DNA from: Kushneria sinocarnis
Lineage (GTDB): Bacteria; Pseudomonadota; Gammaproteobacteria; Pseudomonadales; Halomonadaceae
Reading direction: 5' to 3'
Assembly: GCF_003633775.1 (NCBI RefSeq)
Contig: NZ_RBIN01000011.1
Coordinates: 1-64,000, forward strand
Length of the DNA: 64,000 nucleotides
The notes beneath the pieces are model-generated. The model made no database searches. It saw only the letters and a program-made list of their open reading frames with translations, and was not told where the DNA came from. A program made the translations under genes and the position numbers. This document shows, piece by piece, positions 51,007-64,000 of the stretch; within the stretch, counting starts at the first letter, position 1; each line of letters begins with the position of its first letter.

Positions 51007-52962
51007 TTGAACGACATGGCGAAGAACCTGATTCTCTGGTTGATCATCGCGGCAGTGCTGCTGACGGTGTTCAACAACTTCAGTGTCGATAATGCGCCGC
51101 AATCGATGAACTACTCCCAGTTTGTCCAGCAGGTGCAGAACGACAGGATCAACAAGGTCACCATCGACGGCTATACCATCCGCGGTGAGCGCAAGGACGG
51201 GTCCGATTTCCAGACCATCCGGCCCGCGACCGAGGATCCGAAGCTGATGGATGATCTGCTCGGTCACAACGTGACGGTCGAGGGCAAGAAGCCCGATGAG
51301 CCGAGCATCTGGTCACGGCTGCTGATCGCCAGCTTCCCGATCCTGATCATTCTGGCCATCTTCCTGTTCTTCATGCGGCAGATGCAGGGCGGCGGCTCCG
51401 GCAAGGGCGGCCCGATGAGCTTCGGCAAGTCCAAGGCCAAGCTGCTCTCGCACGAGAACATCAAGACCACCTTCAAGGACGTCGCCGGCTGCGACGAGGC
51501 CAAGGAGGAAGTCGAGGAGCTGGTCGACTACCTGCGCGATCCCGGCAAGTTCCAGCGTCTGGGCGGTCAGATTCCGCGCGGGGTGTTGATGGTGGGGCCG
51601 CCCGGTACCGGCAAGACCCTGCTGGCCAAGGCGATTGCCGGCGAAGCCAAGGTGCCCTTCTTTACCATTTCCGGTTCGGACTTCGTCGAGATGTTCGTCG
51701 GTGTGGGGGCCTCCCGCGTACGTGACATGTTCGAGCAGGCCAAGAAGCAGGCGCCCTGCATCATCTTCATTGACGAGATCGATGCCGTGGGCCGCTCGCG
51801 TGGCTCGGGCATGGGCGGCGGTCACGATGAGCGCGAACAGACACTCAACCAGCTGCTGGTCGAGATGGACGGTTTCGAAGCCAATGAAGGCATCATCGTG
51901 ATCGCGGCCACCAACCGTCCCGACGTACTGGACCCGGCGCTGCTGCGCCCCGGTCGCTTCGATCGCCAGGTGACGGTGGGTCTGCCCGATATTCGCGGTC
52001 GCGAGCACATTCTCGGCGTGCATCTGCGCAAGGTGCCGCTGGCGGAAGACGTCAAGCCCGAGATGATTGCGCGTGGTACGCCCGGCTTCTCCGGTGCCGA
52101 CCTGGCCAACGTGGTCAACGAGGCCGCGCTTTTCGCGGCGCGCAAGAACCGCCGGCTGGTGGGCATGAACGAGCTCGAGATGGCCAAGGACAAGATCATG
52201 ATGGGCGCCGAGAAGCGCTCGATGGTCATGAACGAGAAGGAGAAGCGCAACACCGCCTATCACGAGTCGGGCCATGCCATCATCGGGCTGCTGATGCCCG
52301 AGCACGATCCGGTCTACAAGGTCACCATCATTCCGCGTGGCCGGGCGCTGGGTGTCACCATGTTCCTGCCCAACGAGGATCGCTACAGCTATACCCGCCA
52401 GCAGCTCATCTCGCAGATCTGCTCGCTGTTCGGCGGCCGGATTGCCGAAGAGATGACGCTGGGCCCCAACGGGGTAACCACGGGGGCTTCCAACGACATC
52501 AAGCGGGCGACCGAGCTGGCACACAACATGGTGGCCAAGTGGGGGCTCTCCGCCGAGATGGGCCCGCTGATGTATGACGAGGACGAGTCCCACCAGTTCC
52601 TTGGTGGCCCCGGTCAGGGCGGCGGCAAGTTCAGCTCGCCGGAAACCAGTACGCGGCTGGACAAGGAAGTGCGCCGCATCATCGATGAGTGCTATCAGCA
52701 GGCGCGCCAGATCCTCGAGGACAATCGCGACAAGCTCGACAGCATGGCCGAGGCGCTGGTGAAGTACGAGACCATCGACACCGACCAGATCCGCGACATC
52801 ATGGAAGGGCGTGATCCCCGCCCGCCAAAGGACACCAATGATGATGATCCTGGTGGCGGTGCTCATGCCGACAGTACTGATGACGCCAGTACCGGCGAGG
52901 AAGAGGGTGAGGACGGCCGGCGTCGGCCCTCGGATCCGCTGGGGGGTACGGCAGGTCAGTAG
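51007..52962 (+). CDS. ftsH: ATP-dependent zinc metalloprotease FtsH
   Basis: 651 residues from TTG 51007 (GAGGG seven bases upstream); ATG 51016 would start at MAKNLILW. Two membrane helices (about 8-24 and 106-123) flank a periplasmic domain, then AAA+ (GPPGTGKT near 198, FIDEIDAVG) and the zinc protease site HESGH (about 419). It degrades membrane proteins, sigma-32 and LpxC. The C-terminal 40 residues are strongly acidic and not conserved. Confidence 0.98.
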   Translation: MNDMAKNLILWLIIAAVLLTVFNNFSVDNAPQSMNYSQFVQQVQNDRINKVTIDGYTIRGERKDGSDFQTIRPATEDPKLMDDLLGHNVTVEGKKPDEPSIWSRLLIASFPILIILAIFLFFMRQMQGGGSGKGGPMSFGKSKAKLLSHENIKTTFKDVAGCDEAKEEVEELVDYLRDPGKFQRLGGQIPRGVLMVGPPGTGKTLLAKAIAGEAKVPFFTISGSDFVEMFVGVGASRVRDMFEQAKKQAPCIIFIDEIDAVGRSRGSGMGGGHDEREQTLNQLLVEMDGFEANEGIIVIAATNRPDVLDPALLRPGRFDRQVTVGLPDIRGREHILGVHLRKVPLAEDVKPEMIARGTPGFSGADLANVVNEAALFAARKNRRLVGMNELEMAKDKIMMGAEKRSMVMNEKEKRNTAYHESGHAIIGLLMPEHDPVYKVTIIPRGRALGVTMFLPNEDRYSYTRQQLISQICSLFGGRIAEEMTLGPNGVTTGASNDIKRATELAHNMVAKWGLSAEMGPLMYDEDESHQFLGGPGQGGGKFSSPETSTRLDKEVRRIIDECYQQARQILEDNRDKLDSMAEALVKYETIDTDQIRDIMEGRDPRPPKDTNDDDPGGGAHADSTDDASTGEEEGEDGRRRPSDPLGGTAGQ

Positions 52963-52980
52963 ATAACGCCGCTGCTGGCG

Positions 52981-53016
52981 AACACAGGAAGCCGCCCCCG
53001 GGCGGCTTCCTGTGTT
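52981..53016 (+). terminator. Long hairpin after ftsH
   Basis: AACACAGGAAGCCGCCC pairs with GGGCGGCTTCCTGTGTT (17 bp, two-base loop). It starts 18 bases after ftsH. The T-run is minimal. Confidence 0.65.
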
Positions 53017-53119
53017 CTGGGCCGGCTGCCGTTCGATGCCGATGGCCGGGCGGTTGGGTCAGTGATGCGGAGCCGGTATAGTGACCGATTCCCAGCGATA
53101 ACCAGGAGCCGCGCCGGCC

Positions 53120-53944
53120 ATGCTGTCGATCGACCTTGCAACGCCCCGGGTCATGGGCATTCTCAACGTGACCCCCGACTCCTTTTCGGATGGCGGGCGA
53201 CATCAGGCGCCGGATGCGGCCCTGCGTCAGGCCGAGGCCATGCTGCGCGACGGTGCCACGCTGATCGATATTGGCGGTGAGTCCACGCGTCCGGGCGCCT
53301 CACCCGTCAGCCTGCAGGAGGAGCAGGACAGGGTGCTGCCGGTGCTCGAGCGTCTGGTTGACGAGCTTGGGGCGGCGGTTTCGGTGGATACCAGTGCCCC
53401 CGAGGTGATGCGTGAAGCATCGCGACGGGGCGCGGTAATGATCAATGATGTTCGTGCCCTGCGCCGCCCCGGCGCCTTGGCAGCGGCCGCCGAGAGCGAG
53501 CTGGCGATCTGTCTGATGCACATGGTCGGCGAGCCCGATACCATGCAGCAGCAGCCCCACTATGAGCTGCCCATCGAGCATGCCGTGCGCGATTTCCTCG
53601 CAGGGCGCGTTGACGCGTGCCTGCAGGCCGGCATCGCCCGGGAGCGTCTGGTGCTCGATCCGGGATTCGGGTTCGGCAAGACGCTTGCGCACAACCTGCG
53701 TCTGATGAATCGTCTAGAGTATCTGCAGGAACTGGAACGGCCGATGCTGGTGGGGATCTCCCGCAAGGGCATGATCGGCCGGGTTCTCGAACGTGATGTT
53801 ACGGAACGCGTGCCGGGCGGGCTGGCGCTGACAGCGCTGGCCGTACGCGCTGGGGCACGAATCATTCGAACGCATGATGTGGCCCCGACAGTGGATGTGG
53901 TGCGCATGACGCGGGCCGTCATGCAGGAAGGCAGAGAGCAATGA
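53120..53944 (+). CDS. folP: Dihydropteroate synthase
   Basis: 274 residues. Condenses p-aminobenzoate with pterin pyrophosphate in folate synthesis; target of sulfonamides. [22 protein letters not shown]-like [20 protein letters not shown] and [11 protein letters not shown] are diagnostic. It overlaps glmM by four bases (ATGA), the conserved folP-glmM pair. Confidence 0.97.
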   Translation: MLSIDLATPRVMGILNVTPDSFSDGGRHQAPDAALRQAEAMLRDGATLIDIGGESTRPGASPVSLQEEQDRVLPVLERLVDELGAAVSVDTSAPEVMREASRRGAVMINDVRALRRPGALAAAAESELAICLMHMVGEPDTMQQQPHYELPIEHAVRDFLAGRVDACLQAGIARERLVLDPGFGFGKTLAHNLRLMNRLEYLQELERPMLVGISRKGMIGRVLERDVTERVPGGLALTALAVRAGARIIRTHDVAPTVDVVRMTRAVMQEGREQ

Positions 53945-55302
53945 GTCGACGATATTTCGGCACCGACGGTGTGCGCGGCACCGTGGGCACACCCCCGATT
54001 ACCGCGGATTTCGTACTGCGGCTGGGCTGGGCCGCCGGCAGGGTACTGGCACGCCGCTATCCGCGACCGCGAGTGATCATCGGCAAGGATACCCGTATCT
54101 CGGGCTACATGTTCGAGTCCGCGCTGGAAGCCGGGTTCTCCGCGGCCGGTGTCGACGTGGCCCTGCTGGGGCCGATGCCGACGCCCGGCATTGCCTATCT
54201 GACCCGGACCTTCCGTGCCAGTGCCGGCGTGGTGATCAGTGCCTCGCACAACGCCCATCAGGATAACGGCATCAAGTTCTTTTCGGGAGAAGGCACCAAG
54301 TTCCCCGACGAGCTGGAAGCCGAGATCGAGGCGGAGCTCGATGGTCCGCTGGCGACGGTCGGGCCCGATCGGCTGGGCAAGGCGGTGCGCATCGATGATG
54401 CTGCCGGCCGCTATATCGAGTTCTGCAAGTCCAGCGTGCCCGGACGGTTCAGCCTGCACGGCATGAAGCTGGTGATCGATTGCGCCAACGGTGCTACCTA
54501 CCATATTGCGCCCAGCGTGTTCCGCGAGCTGGGGGCGGATGTCACGCTGCTGGGCTCCACGCCCGACGGTCTCAACATCAATCAGCAGGTTGGCTCGACT
54601 TCGCCCGAGACCATGCAGGCCCGGGTGCTCGAAACCGGTGCCGATCTGGGTATCGCCTTCGATGGTGATGGCGACCGGGTCATCATGTGTGACGCCTCGG
54701 GCAGGCTGATCGACGGTGATGACATCCTCTACATGATTGCGCGTGACCGCCAGGCGCGCGGGGTGCTGGCCGGCGGCGTGGTTGGTACGCTGATGAGCAA
54801 CTTCGGGCTGGCCGCGGCACTCGAGAAGCTCGGTATCCCCTTCGAGCGGGCCAAGGTGGGTGACCGACACGTGCTCGAGCGCATGGAGTCGCTGGGCTGG
54901 AGTCTGGGCGGAGAATCTTCGGGGCATATCGTCTGCGGCGATGCCCAGACCACGGGGGATGGCATCGTGTCGGCGCTGCAGGTGCTGGCGATCATGATCG
55001 TCGAAGACCGTTCCCTGGAGACCCTGATGGGAGGGTACGAGAAGGCGCCCCAGGCGCTGGTCAACGTGCGGCTCCGGGAGGGGGTCGACAAGGAGGCGCT
55101 GCTGGCTTCCGAGTCCGTCCGGATGGCGGTAACCCGGGTCGAGACCGAGCTGGGGGAGAATGGCAGGGTGCTGCTGCGACCCTCCGGCACCGAACCCCTG
55201 ATTCGCGTCATGGTCGAGGGCCGGCCGCACCTGGATGTGCAGGGGCTGGCCGAAACCATCGCCGGCGAGATCGAAACCGGAATGGCCGGAGTCGACCACT
55301 GA
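53941..55302 (+). CDS. glmM: Phosphoglucosamine mutase
   Basis: 453 residues. Interconverts glucosamine 6- and 1-phosphate for UDP-GlcNAc synthesis. YFGTDGVRG at the start, phosphorylated Ser102 in [14 protein letters not shown], metal-binding FDGDGDRV, sugar-binding GGESSGH and phosphate-binding [12 protein letters not shown] are all visible. Confidence 0.98.
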   Translation: MSRRYFGTDGVRGTVGTPPITADFVLRLGWAAGRVLARRYPRPRVIIGKDTRISGYMFESALEAGFSAAGVDVALLGPMPTPGIAYLTRTFRASAGVVISASHNAHQDNGIKFFSGEGTKFPDELEAEIEAELDGPLATVGPDRLGKAVRIDDAAGRYIEFCKSSVPGRFSLHGMKLVIDCANGATYHIAPSVFRELGADVTLLGSTPDGLNINQQVGSTSPETMQARVLETGADLGIAFDGDGDRVIMCDASGRLIDGDDILYMIARDRQARGVLAGGVVGTLMSNFGLAAALEKLGIPFERAKVGDRHVLERMESLGWSLGGESSGHIVCGDAQTTGDGIVSALQVLAIMIVEDRSLETLMGGYEKAPQALVNVRLREGVDKEALLASESVRMAVTRVETELGENGRVLLRPSGTEPLIRVMVEGRPHLDVQGLAETIAGEIETGMAGVDH

Positions 55303-55432
55303 AACGGCACCGGTTGTATTCACGCAGGGGCTCCATTACCATCGCCCCTCCGTGTTCATCGGTCCCCCACACCCTTCGATCGGCAGGCGGTCCGGCTGGC
55401 CGTTACCGTCTGCTCGCATGGAGCAAGCCATC

Positions 55433-56182
55433 ATGCGCAAGCCTCTGATTGCGGGTAACTGGAAAATGAACGGTTCGCTGGCCCTGCTGGCGCGCTTTGA
55501 TGAAGCGCTGGCCGACGGCGGGCCGGGTGACGGCGTGGATGTGGCGCTCATTACGCCCTTCCCCTACCTCGTGCCGGCACTGCAGACCTTTCGCGAGCGA
55601 GCGGTCGGTATTGGTGCGCAGACGCTCAATCCCGCTGCCGACGGCGCCCTGACCGGCGAGGTCAGCGGCGCCATGCTAAAGGATTGTGGCGTGCAGTATG
55701 TGCTGGCCGGCCACTCCGAGCGACGGACCCTGTTCGGTGAAAGCGACCGGGAGGTTCGCCAGCAGGTGGCGGCGGCCCTGCAGCACGAGCTGACGCCGAT
55801 CCTGTGCGTGGGCGAGACGCTCGAACAGCGCGATGCCGATCGGGTCGAGGAAGTGGTGCTCAGCCAGGTGGCGGCCGTGCTCGATACCCTCGAGCCGGGC
55901 GAGCGTCAGCGGGTCATCATTGCCTATGAGCCGGTCTGGGCCATCGGTACCGGTCGCACGGCCACGCCCGAACAGGCGCAGGCCGTGCACGCCCTGATCC
56001 GGCAGCGGCTGGCGGAGTACGACAGTACGCTCGCCTCACGAATGCGGCTGCTCTACGGGGGCAGCATGAAGCCGGACAATGCGGCCGAGCTGCTGGCTCA
56101 GCCGGATATCGACGGCGGGCTCATCGGCGGGGCGTCACTCAAGCCCGACGATTTTCTCTCCATTTGTTACGCAGCAGGTTAA
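55433..56182 (+). CDS. tpiA: Triosephosphate isomerase
   Basis: 249 residues from ATG 55433 (GGAG nine bases upstream; ATG 55418 is an alternative). AGNWKMNG with catalytic Lys, electrophilic His in LAGHSERR, base Glu in [11 protein letters not shown], and the phosphate loop [11 protein letters not shown]. Between glmM and secG, as in pseudomonads. Confidence 0.97.
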   Translation: MRKPLIAGNWKMNGSLALLARFDEALADGGPGDGVDVALITPFPYLVPALQTFRERAVGIGAQTLNPAADGALTGEVSGAMLKDCGVQYVLAGHSERRTLFGESDREVRQQVAAALQHELTPILCVGETLEQRDADRVEEVVLSQVAAVLDTLEPGERQRVIIAYEPVWAIGTGRTATPEQAQAVHALIRQRLAEYDSTLASRMRLLYGGSMKPDNAAELLAQPDIDGGLIGGASLKPDDFLSICYAAG

Positions 56183-56186
56183 GTCA

Positions 56187-56693
56187 ATGCATGTCGCTCT
56201 GATCCTGGTTCACCTCTTGCTGGCCGTGTCGCTGATTGCACTGGTCCTGATACAGCAGGGCAAGGGAGCCGAAGCCGGGGCCGCCTTTGGAGGTGGTGCT
56301 TCTCAAACGGTTTTCGGCTCGCAGGGGAGTACCAGTTTCCTGGCCAAGCTGACCGGCGTACTGGCGGCGCTGTTCTTTGCCACCTCGCTGGGGCTGGCAT
56401 GGATCGTGGATCGTGGCGGTGACGAGGGCGGCGGCATGCCGGATGCCAGTGTCATCGAACAGCAGCAGAACAGCGTGCCCGATCTCGATCAGCAGGATGA
56501 GGCAGCGGCCGGAAGCAGCACCGCCACTCAGGGCGACAGTGATGACAATGCCTCGCTGTCGGCGCCGGAGTCCTCGTCGAGCGAGGCCGGCGGGCAGAAT
56601 GAATCGGCTCCCGCTCTTGACTCCGCGCAGGACGATCAGCATAATGCTGCGCCAGCGGTGGAGAGCGGTGAAGACGGCTCTTCGTCGCAGTAA
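56187..56693 (+). CDS. secG: Protein-export membrane protein SecG
   Basis: 168 residues. Two membrane helices (about 2-22 and 52-74) around the conserved loop [24 protein letters not shown]. The auxiliary subunit of SecYEG. The C-terminal tail of about 90 residues is acidic, rich in Ser, Asp, Glu and Gln, and contains no Lys or Arg; E. coli SecG is about 110 residues in all. Starts five bases after tpiA. Confidence 0.95.
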   Translation: MHVALILVHLLLAVSLIALVLIQQGKGAEAGAAFGGGASQTVFGSQGSTSFLAKLTGVLAALFFATSLGLAWIVDRGGDEGGGMPDASVIEQQQNSVPDLDQQDEAAAGSSTATQGDSDDNASLSAPESSSSEAGGQNESAPALDSAQDDQHNAAPAVESGEDGSSSQ

Positions 56694-56741
56694 CCATCGG
56701 GTTGCGCAGGGTGTGATTCAGCGATGCCCTGCATGTTTGAT

Positions 56742-56828
56742 GCCGAAGTGGTGGAATTGGTAGACACGCTATCTTGAGGGGGTAGTGACCTCATGGTCGT
56801 GCGGGTTCAAGTCCCGCCTTCGGCACCA
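56742..56828 (+). tRNA. tRNA-Leu (GAG)
   Basis: 87 bases with the long variable arm of class II tRNAs. Acceptor GCCGAAG/CTTCGGC, anticodon stem CTATC/GGTAG with loop TTGAGGG (anticodon GAG at 56776-56778), CCA encoded. The secG-leuU order is conserved. Confidence 0.96.
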
Positions 56829-56917
56829 TCGAACAGCAGCAGGAGGCCCGGTGGTAATCGGCTTGCCGATAGCTTGACCCAGCTGATGTTCAGGACTATA
56901 GTGTTGGCGCTATTTGA

Positions 56918-56994
<77 letters not shown>

Positions 56995-57028
56995 CGCAAG
57001 CGTCGTGCTTTAGCGAAGAGTTTCCCGA

Positions 57029-57056
57029 AAGGCCCCTTCCGTCGAAGGGGCTTTTT
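57029..57056 (+). terminator. Terminator after tRNA-fMet
   Basis: GCCCCTTC pairs with GAAGGGGC around a four-base loop, followed by TTTTT. It lies between the tRNA and rimP, so expression of rimP may depend on partial read-through or a promoter in the next 110 bases. Confidence 0.85.
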
Positions 57057-57167
57057 GTTAGCGGTCCGCCTGGCGACGGGGCTGCTGACACAATGCCGGT
57101 CAGGCGCCTTTCCCTCGTCACACTCCCGGTCAGGTGCCTGTAGCAACTGCTGTAGGAGTCTTCGAAC

Positions 57168-57641
57168 GTGGCAACCAGTGAAGCTGCGCTTACCGCGCTG
57201 ATCGAGCCGGCCGTGACGGCCCTCGGGTTCGAGTTGTGGGGGATCGATTATAAATCCCAGGGGCGCCATTCGAAGCTGGTCGTCTACATCGATGGCGAAA
57301 ACGGGGTTGGCGTTGATGACTGCGCCGATGTCAGTCGCCAGGTCAGTGCAGTGCTGGATGTCGAGGATCCCATCGGCAACCGTTACCAGCTGGAAGTTTC
57401 CTCCCCCGGTCTCGATCGCCCGTTGTTCACCCTGTCGCAGTTCTCCCGTTTTGCCGGTCATACCGTCTCCCTGCGCCTGCGTGAGCCCTTCAACGGGCAG
57501 CGTCGCTTCAAGGGGTTACTGGCCGGCATTGATGACGATGAAGTGCTGTTGCAGTTTGATGGTGACGAGTACGGTTTTCCCATTGAGACCATCGAGCAGG
57601 CCAGGATAGTGCCGGACTTCGATTCCTCGAGTGCTCGATGA
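57168..57641 (+). CDS. rimP: Ribosome maturation factor RimP
   Basis: 157 residues, GTG start with AGGAG nine bases upstream. Needed for 30S assembly. [37 protein letters not shown] and [15 protein letters not shown] are the family motifs, and the C-terminal SH3-like domain binds S12. First protein gene of the nusA-infB operon. Confidence 0.97.
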   Translation: MATSEAALTALIEPAVTALGFELWGIDYKSQGRHSKLVVYIDGENGVGVDDCADVSRQVSAVLDVEDPIGNRYQLEVSSPGLDRPLFTLSQFSRFAGHTVSLRLREPFNGQRRFKGLLAGIDDDEVLLQFDGDEYGFPIETIEQARIVPDFDSSSAR

Positions 57642-57672
57642 AAAAGAACGACTTTTCTGGCGAGGCAGTGGC

Positions 57673-59166
57673 ATGAACAAGGACATTTTGCTGGTCGTCG
57701 ATGCGATCTCGAATGAGAAGGGGGTATCCCGGGAAGTCATCTTCGAGGCCGTCGAGTCGGCGCTGGCCAGCGCATCCCGCAAGCGTTTCGAAGGCAAGGA
57801 AGTGGATGTGCGGGTGCGCATTGACCGCGCCAGTGGCGATTATGAAACCTTCCGCCGCTGGACGGTGGTGCCCGATGAGGACTACACCACTTCCGCCAGT
57901 CAGATTCCCTGGTCGGCCGGTCAGGAGCGGGAGCCGCCGCTGGATCTTGGTGAAGTGGTCGAGGAACAGATCGAGTCGGCCGAATTCGGCCGCATTGCCG
58001 CCCAGACCGCCAAGCAGGTCATCGTTCAGAAGGTGCGCGAGGCCGAACGGGCCGAGATCGTGCGCCATTACAGCGAGCGTGAGGGCGAGCTGGTCGGTGG
58101 CACCGTCAAGAAGACCACCCGTGATGGCCTGGTAATCGACCTCGGCGAGAATGCCGAGGCCTTTCTGCCACGCGGCGAAATGATCCCGGGGGAGCGCTAC
58201 CGGCTCAATGAGCGGGTGCGGGCACTGCTGTGGCGGGTTGATCCCGAGGCCCGCGGCTCGCAGCTGATCCTGTCACGCACCCGCCCGGAATTTCTGGTCG
58301 AGCTGTTCACCATCGAGGTCCCCGAGATCGCCGAGCAGCTGATCGAGATCAAGGGTGCCGCCCGTGATCCGGGGTCGCGGGCCAAGATTGCGGTCAAGAC
58401 CAACGATCGGCGCATCGATCCGGTCGGGGCCTGTGTCGGCATGCGTGGCTCCCGTGTTCAGGCGGTATCGAACGAACTGCGCAACGAGCGGGTCGACATC
58501 ATCCTCTGGGATGACAATCCCGCCCAGCTGGTCATCAATGCCATGGCACCGGCGGATGTCGCCTCGATCATGGTCGACGAGGACAGCCATACCATGGATG
58601 TCGCGGTCGGCGAGGACAATCTCGCCCAGGCGATCGGGCGCAGCGGTCAGAACGTGCGACTGGCCAGTGAACTGACGGGCTGGTCGCTCAATGTCATGAC
58701 CGAGGAGGAAGCCCAGGGCAAGCGTGATCAGGAGCTCGACAGCTATGTCGAGTACTTCATTACACATCTGGGCGTCGATGAAGAGCTGGCCGGGGTACTG
58801 GTCGAGGAAGGCTTTACCTCCCTCGAGGAAATTGCCTACGTACCGCTCGAGGAAATGCTTGAAATCGACGCCTTCGATCAGGAAATGGTCGAGGAACTGC
58901 GGGCGCGGGCCAAGGACGAACTACTGAATCTGGCCATCGCTTCCGAAGAGGCACTTGCCGGCAGCGAGCCTGCCGAGGATCTGCTCAACATGGAGGGCAT
59001 GGATCGCAATCTGGCCTTCCAGCTGGCCAGTCGCGGCATTGTCTCCATGGAAGATCTGGCCGAACAGTCCGTCGATGATCTGCATGACATCGAGGGAATG
59101 GATGAAACGCGTGCGGCGGCGCTGATCATGACGGCCCGTGCACCCTGGTTCGAGGGACAGTCCTGA
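57673..59166 (+). CDS. nusA: Transcription termination/antitermination factor NusA
   Basis: 497 residues from ATG 57673. N-terminal RNA polymerase-binding domain ([19 protein letters not shown]), S1 domain (about 137-200), two KH domains ([34 protein letters not shown]) and two acidic C-terminal repeats with helix-hairpin-helix character, as in gammaproteobacteria. Controls pausing, termination and rRNA antitermination. Confidence 0.98.
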   Translation: MNKDILLVVDAISNEKGVSREVIFEAVESALASASRKRFEGKEVDVRVRIDRASGDYETFRRWTVVPDEDYTTSASQIPWSAGQEREPPLDLGEVVEEQIESAEFGRIAAQTAKQVIVQKVREAERAEIVRHYSEREGELVGGTVKKTTRDGLVIDLGENAEAFLPRGEMIPGERYRLNERVRALLWRVDPEARGSQLILSRTRPEFLVELFTIEVPEIAEQLIEIKGAARDPGSRAKIAVKTNDRRIDPVGACVGMRGSRVQAVSNELRNERVDIILWDDNPAQLVINAMAPADVASIMVDEDSHTMDVAVGEDNLAQAIGRSGQNVRLASELTGWSLNVMTEEEAQGKRDQELDSYVEYFITHLGVDEELAGVLVEEGFTSLEEIAYVPLEEMLEIDAFDQEMVEELRARAKDELLNLAIASEEALAGSEPAEDLLNMEGMDRNLAFQLASRGIVSMEDLAEQSVDDLHDIEGMDETRAAALIMTARAPWFEGQS

Positions 59167-59209
59167 ATATGACGAATATCGAATCGGGATACGGGTTGAG
59201 GAGGTCATA

Positions 59210-61755
<2,546 letters not shown>

Positions 61756-61756
<1 letters not shown>

Positions 61757-62175
61757 TGCGCGAGTTCAGCCGTACCGATCGGGTGGCCGAGCAACTGGCC
61801 CATGAACTGGCGTTGCTGATCCAGCGGGAGGTCAAGGACCCCCGGCTGGGGATGGTGACCGTCGGTTCGGCCCGGGTCAGCCGCGATCTCTCCTACGCCG
61901 ATGTCTACATCACGCTCATGGGCGAGAACAGCGACGAGCGGGTGCGGGACAACCTGGCGGTGCTGGAAGGCGCCGCCGGTTTCCTGCGCCACCGGCTCGG
62001 CCAGCAGCTTAAGCTGCGGCACGTTCCTCAGCTGCGTTTTCATTACGATGATTCGGTCGAGCGCGGCCATGCCCTGTCCTCCCTGATCGACGAGGCCGTC
62101 GCCGATGGCCGGCGTCGGCGCGATGAGGACGAGGACGCCGCCGATCCCGATCGTGACAGCCACGGGGAGCGCTGA
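61756..62175 (+). CDS. rbfA: Ribosome-binding factor A
   Basis: 139 residues. KH-like 30S maturation factor that acts on the 5' helix of 16S rRNA. FSRTDRVAEQLAHELALLIQ and VKDPRLGMVTVGSARVSRDL are typical. Start overlaps the infB stop (TAATG) and its own stop overlaps truB (TGATG). The C-terminal 30 residues are charged and acidic. Confidence 0.97.
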
Positions 62176-63122
62176 TGGCCAGGCGGCGCCGCGGTCGGCC
62201 GCTCAGCGGCGTGCTGCTGTTCGACAAGCCCGCCGGCATGACGTCCAACCACGCCCTGCAGCGGGTGCGGCGGCTGTTCAACGCACAAAAGGCCGGGCAT
62301 ACCGGGACGCTGGATCCCATGGCAACGGGGCTGTTGCCGATCTGCTTTGGCGAGGCCACCAAGTTCACGGCCTGGCTGCTCGATGCCGACAAGCGTTACA
62401 CCGCCGGTGTGGCGCTGGGGACCACCACCGATACCGGTGACCGCGAAGGGGCGGTGCTGGCCCGTGCGCCGGTGCCGGCGCTGGATGAGGCGGCGCTTGG
62501 TGATACGCTGTCGCGATTTACCGGCGAACAGTGGCAGCTGCCGCCGATGTATTCGGCGCTCAAGCATCAGGGGCGGCCGCTCTACGAGTACGCCCGCGAG
62601 GGTGTGGAAATCGAGCGTGCACGACGGCAGGTGAGCATTTATCATGTCGGCCTGCTGGCGCGCCGTGAGCTGGGCTTCGAGCTCGATGTCCGGGTCAGCA
62701 AGGGCACCTATGTGCGCACCCTGATCGAGGATATCGGGGCAGCGATCGGCTGTGGCGCCCATCTCGACGCCCTGCGTCGGCTGGCTACCGGACCGTTCGA
62801 TGAGCGCCAGCCGATGGTGACGCTCGACGCACTGGAAGTGATGAGCGAGGCCGAACGCGATGCCCGGCTGCTGCCGAGCGAGTCGCTGGTGGCCCATCTG
62901 CCGGTGCTGGAGGCTGATCCGGCCGGTTGCCGGCGGCTGCGCAACGGCCAGACGATCAGGCTGCCAACCGGTGAGCTGGTGGTAGGGTCACTGGCGCAGC
63001 TGTTTGGCACACCGGACGACGCTTCAGGGCGTACCTTTCTGGGGCTGGTCCGGGTTACCGAGGCGGGGCAGTGCGCCCCTCAGCGGCTGGTCGCAACCGC
63101 GGCCGGCCAAACGGGCGAATGA
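62175..63122 (+). CDS. truB: tRNA pseudouridine(55) synthase
   Basis: 315 residues. Forms pseudouridine 55 in the T loop of tRNAs. SGVLLFDKPAGMTSNHALQ at the start, catalytic Asp (about 46) in KAGHTGTLDPMATG, and VSKGTYVRTLIEDIG. C-terminal PUA-like domain. Translationally coupled to rbfA. Confidence 0.97.
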   Translation: MARRRRGRPLSGVLLFDKPAGMTSNHALQRVRRLFNAQKAGHTGTLDPMATGLLPICFGEATKFTAWLLDADKRYTAGVALGTTTDTGDREGAVLARAPVPALDEAALGDTLSRFTGEQWQLPPMYSALKHQGRPLYEYAREGVEIERARRQVSIYHVGLLARRELGFELDVRVSKGTYVRTLIEDIGAAIGCGAHLDALRRLATGPFDERQPMVTLDALEVMSEAERDARLLPSESLVAHLPVLEADPAGCRRLRNGQTIRLPTGELVVGSLAQLFGTPDDASGRTFLGLVRVTEAGQCAPQRLVATAAGQTGE

Positions 63123-63225
63123 ATTTCGCCCGCCATGTTTCGCCTGCGGGCGTTCATGACGTGGGGACTGCAAATATGCGCGGTCCCCGGCATTCAATTT
63201 TCAGGCATATTGACTGGAGCACATC

Positions 63226-63495
63226 ATGGCACTGACTGCACAGCGCAAGGCCGAAATCGTCCGCGAATTCGGCAGCGATGAGAAGGATACCGGTTCGCCG
63301 GAGGTTCAGATTGCACTGCTGACCGAAAACATCGTCGGTCTGCAGGGGCACTTCCAGGATCACAAGCAGGATCACCACTCCCGCCGTGGCCTGATCCGCA
63401 TGGTCAACCAGCGCCGCAAGCTGCTGGACTACCTGCATCGCAAGAACTTCGAGCGCTATCAGCAGATCATCGCTCGCCTCGGACTGCGTCGCTGA
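63226..63495 (+). CDS. rpsO: 30S ribosomal protein S15
   Basis: 89 residues. Binds the central domain of 16S rRNA and, in E. coli, represses its own translation. [41 protein letters not shown] are diagnostic. Followed by a terminator and then pnp. Confidence 0.98.
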   Translation: MALTAQRKAEIVREFGSDEKDTGSPEVQIALLTENIVGLQGHFQDHKQDHHSRRGLIRMVNQRRKLLDYLHRKNFERYQQIIARLGLRR

Positions 63496-63520
63496 GCACG
63501 CTGCATCCGAATGGTTGCCG

Positions 63521-63559
63521 AGACAGGCGGCTCCCGGTGGGGGCCGCCTGTTTTCGTTT
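63521..63559 (+). terminator. Terminator after rpsO
   Basis: ACAGGCGGC pairs with GCCGCCTGT over an 11-base loop, followed by TTTCGTTTC. In E. coli the same position lets part of the transcription continue into pnp. Confidence 0.82.
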
Positions 63560-63689
63560 CGGGCCCGGGCAGTGGGTCGAAAGGCGCTGCTGCACCGCTG
63601 CCGTTTCCCACCGCCGTCAGTGACACCCGCGGCGAGAGAATTTAAGATGCCCGCGAGTGTTGATCAACGACGATAGCGAAGGACAAGCC

Positions 63690-64000
63690 GTGAATCCGGT
63701 CAGGAAAACATTTCAGTACGGTGATCATAGTGTCACCCTCGAAACGGGGCGCATCGCCCGCCAGGCGACCGGTGCTGTACTGGTCACCGTGGACGAAACC
63801 GTGGTGCTGTGCACCGTGGTGGCGCGCAAGGACATCAAGCCCGGGCAGGATTTCTTCCCCCTGTCCGTGCACTACCAGGAAAAGACCTATTCGGTCGGCA
63901 AGATCCCCGGCGGTTTCTTCAAGCGCGAGGGTCGGCCCAGCGAGAAGGAAACCCTCACCTCGCGGCTGATTGATCGCCCGATCCGCCCGCTGTTCCCCAA
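63690..64000 (+). CDS. pnp: Polyribonucleotide nucleotidyltransferase, N-terminal part
   Basis: Open frame from GTG 63690 to the window edge (about 103 codons). The product begins [20 protein letters not shown] and includes [19 protein letters not shown] and [20 protein letters not shown], matching the first RNase PH domain of PNPase, which degrades RNA phosphorolytically in the degradosome. GAAGGA lies just upstream of the GTG. The remaining three quarters lie outside the window. Confidence 0.96.
   Translation, partial: MNPVRKTFQYGDHSVTLETGRIARQATGAVLVTVDETVVLCTVVARKDIKPGQDFFPLSVHYQEKTYSVGKIPGGFFKREGRPSEKETLTSRLIDRPIRPLFP

Noticed and set aside
53560..55323. A 587-codon frame antisense to folP/glmM
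   Set aside because: Fully covered by folP and glmM with intact family motifs.

Overview
This window is a GC-rich gammaproteobacterial chromosome segment, most likely from the Halomonadaceae (Halomonas/Kushneria-like). Supporting this are the Pseudomonas/halomonad gene order of the right half (fur, recN-grpE-dnaK-dnaJ, dapB, carAB, greA-yhbY-rlmE-ftsH-folP-glmM-tpiA-secG, tRNA-Leu, tRNA-fMet, rimP-nusA-infB-rbfA-truB-rpsO-pnp), acidic protein tails, a Pseudomonas-type single-cysteine Fur, and a tmRNA tag read as ANDETYAQEGALAA. The genus is an inference; no search was run.

1-6.4 kb: the 3' end of a 5S rRNA and its terminator, a stand-alone hisC on the minus strand, a YejM/PbgA-like inner-membrane protein followed by a second five-helix protein with an alkaline-phosphatase-fold domain, and an Old Yellow Enzyme. 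6.4-12.5 kb: an NlpE-N lipoprotein, radA, the selenium pair selD-mnmH, a class I amidotransferase-like protein whose nucleophilic Cys is replaced by Gly, an alkyltransferase-like protein and a yjaG (DUF416) gene. 12.6-15.4 kb: minus-strand operon hisB-hisH-hisA-hisF. 15.7-19.9 kb: an asmA-family gene, mutY-yggX and a tRNA array Phe-Gln-Thr.

20-24.3 kb: a candidate Fur box and a four-gene iron-siderophore/haem-type ABC importer. 24.3-31 kb is the most accessory part: a small zinc-ribbon protein, a GNAT, a small lipoprotein, then a divergent phage-derived module (186-type CI repressor with an S24 protease domain, opposite an Ogr-type zinc-finger activator and a small unknown gene), a solitary TupA-like ATP-grasp protein, a COG0523 metal GTPase and a Ca2+/Na+ exchanger. 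31-33.9 kb: ssrA, smpB, ratA, rnfH, bamE and fur.

34-64 kb is the housekeeping core: DNA repair (recN under two LexA-like boxes), heat-shock chaperones (grpE and dnaK each behind a sigma-32-type promoter), lysine and carbamoyl-phosphate synthesis, transcript cleavage, ribosome and membrane quality control, folate and cell-wall precursors, protein export, and the translation/RNA-decay operon that runs off the right edge inside pnp. Between dnaJ and carA sit ohr, an rlpA-like lipoprotein, a phytase-esterase-like lipoprotein, dapB, a GNAT and a metallo-beta-lactamase-fold gene.

I do not see a clearly novel multi-gene system. The best candidates for a second look are the CI/Ogr module with its repeated operator-like sites, the Cys-less amidotransferase, the structured carA leader, the tandem YejM/LtaS-like genes and the initiator tRNA with a U1-U72 mismatch.
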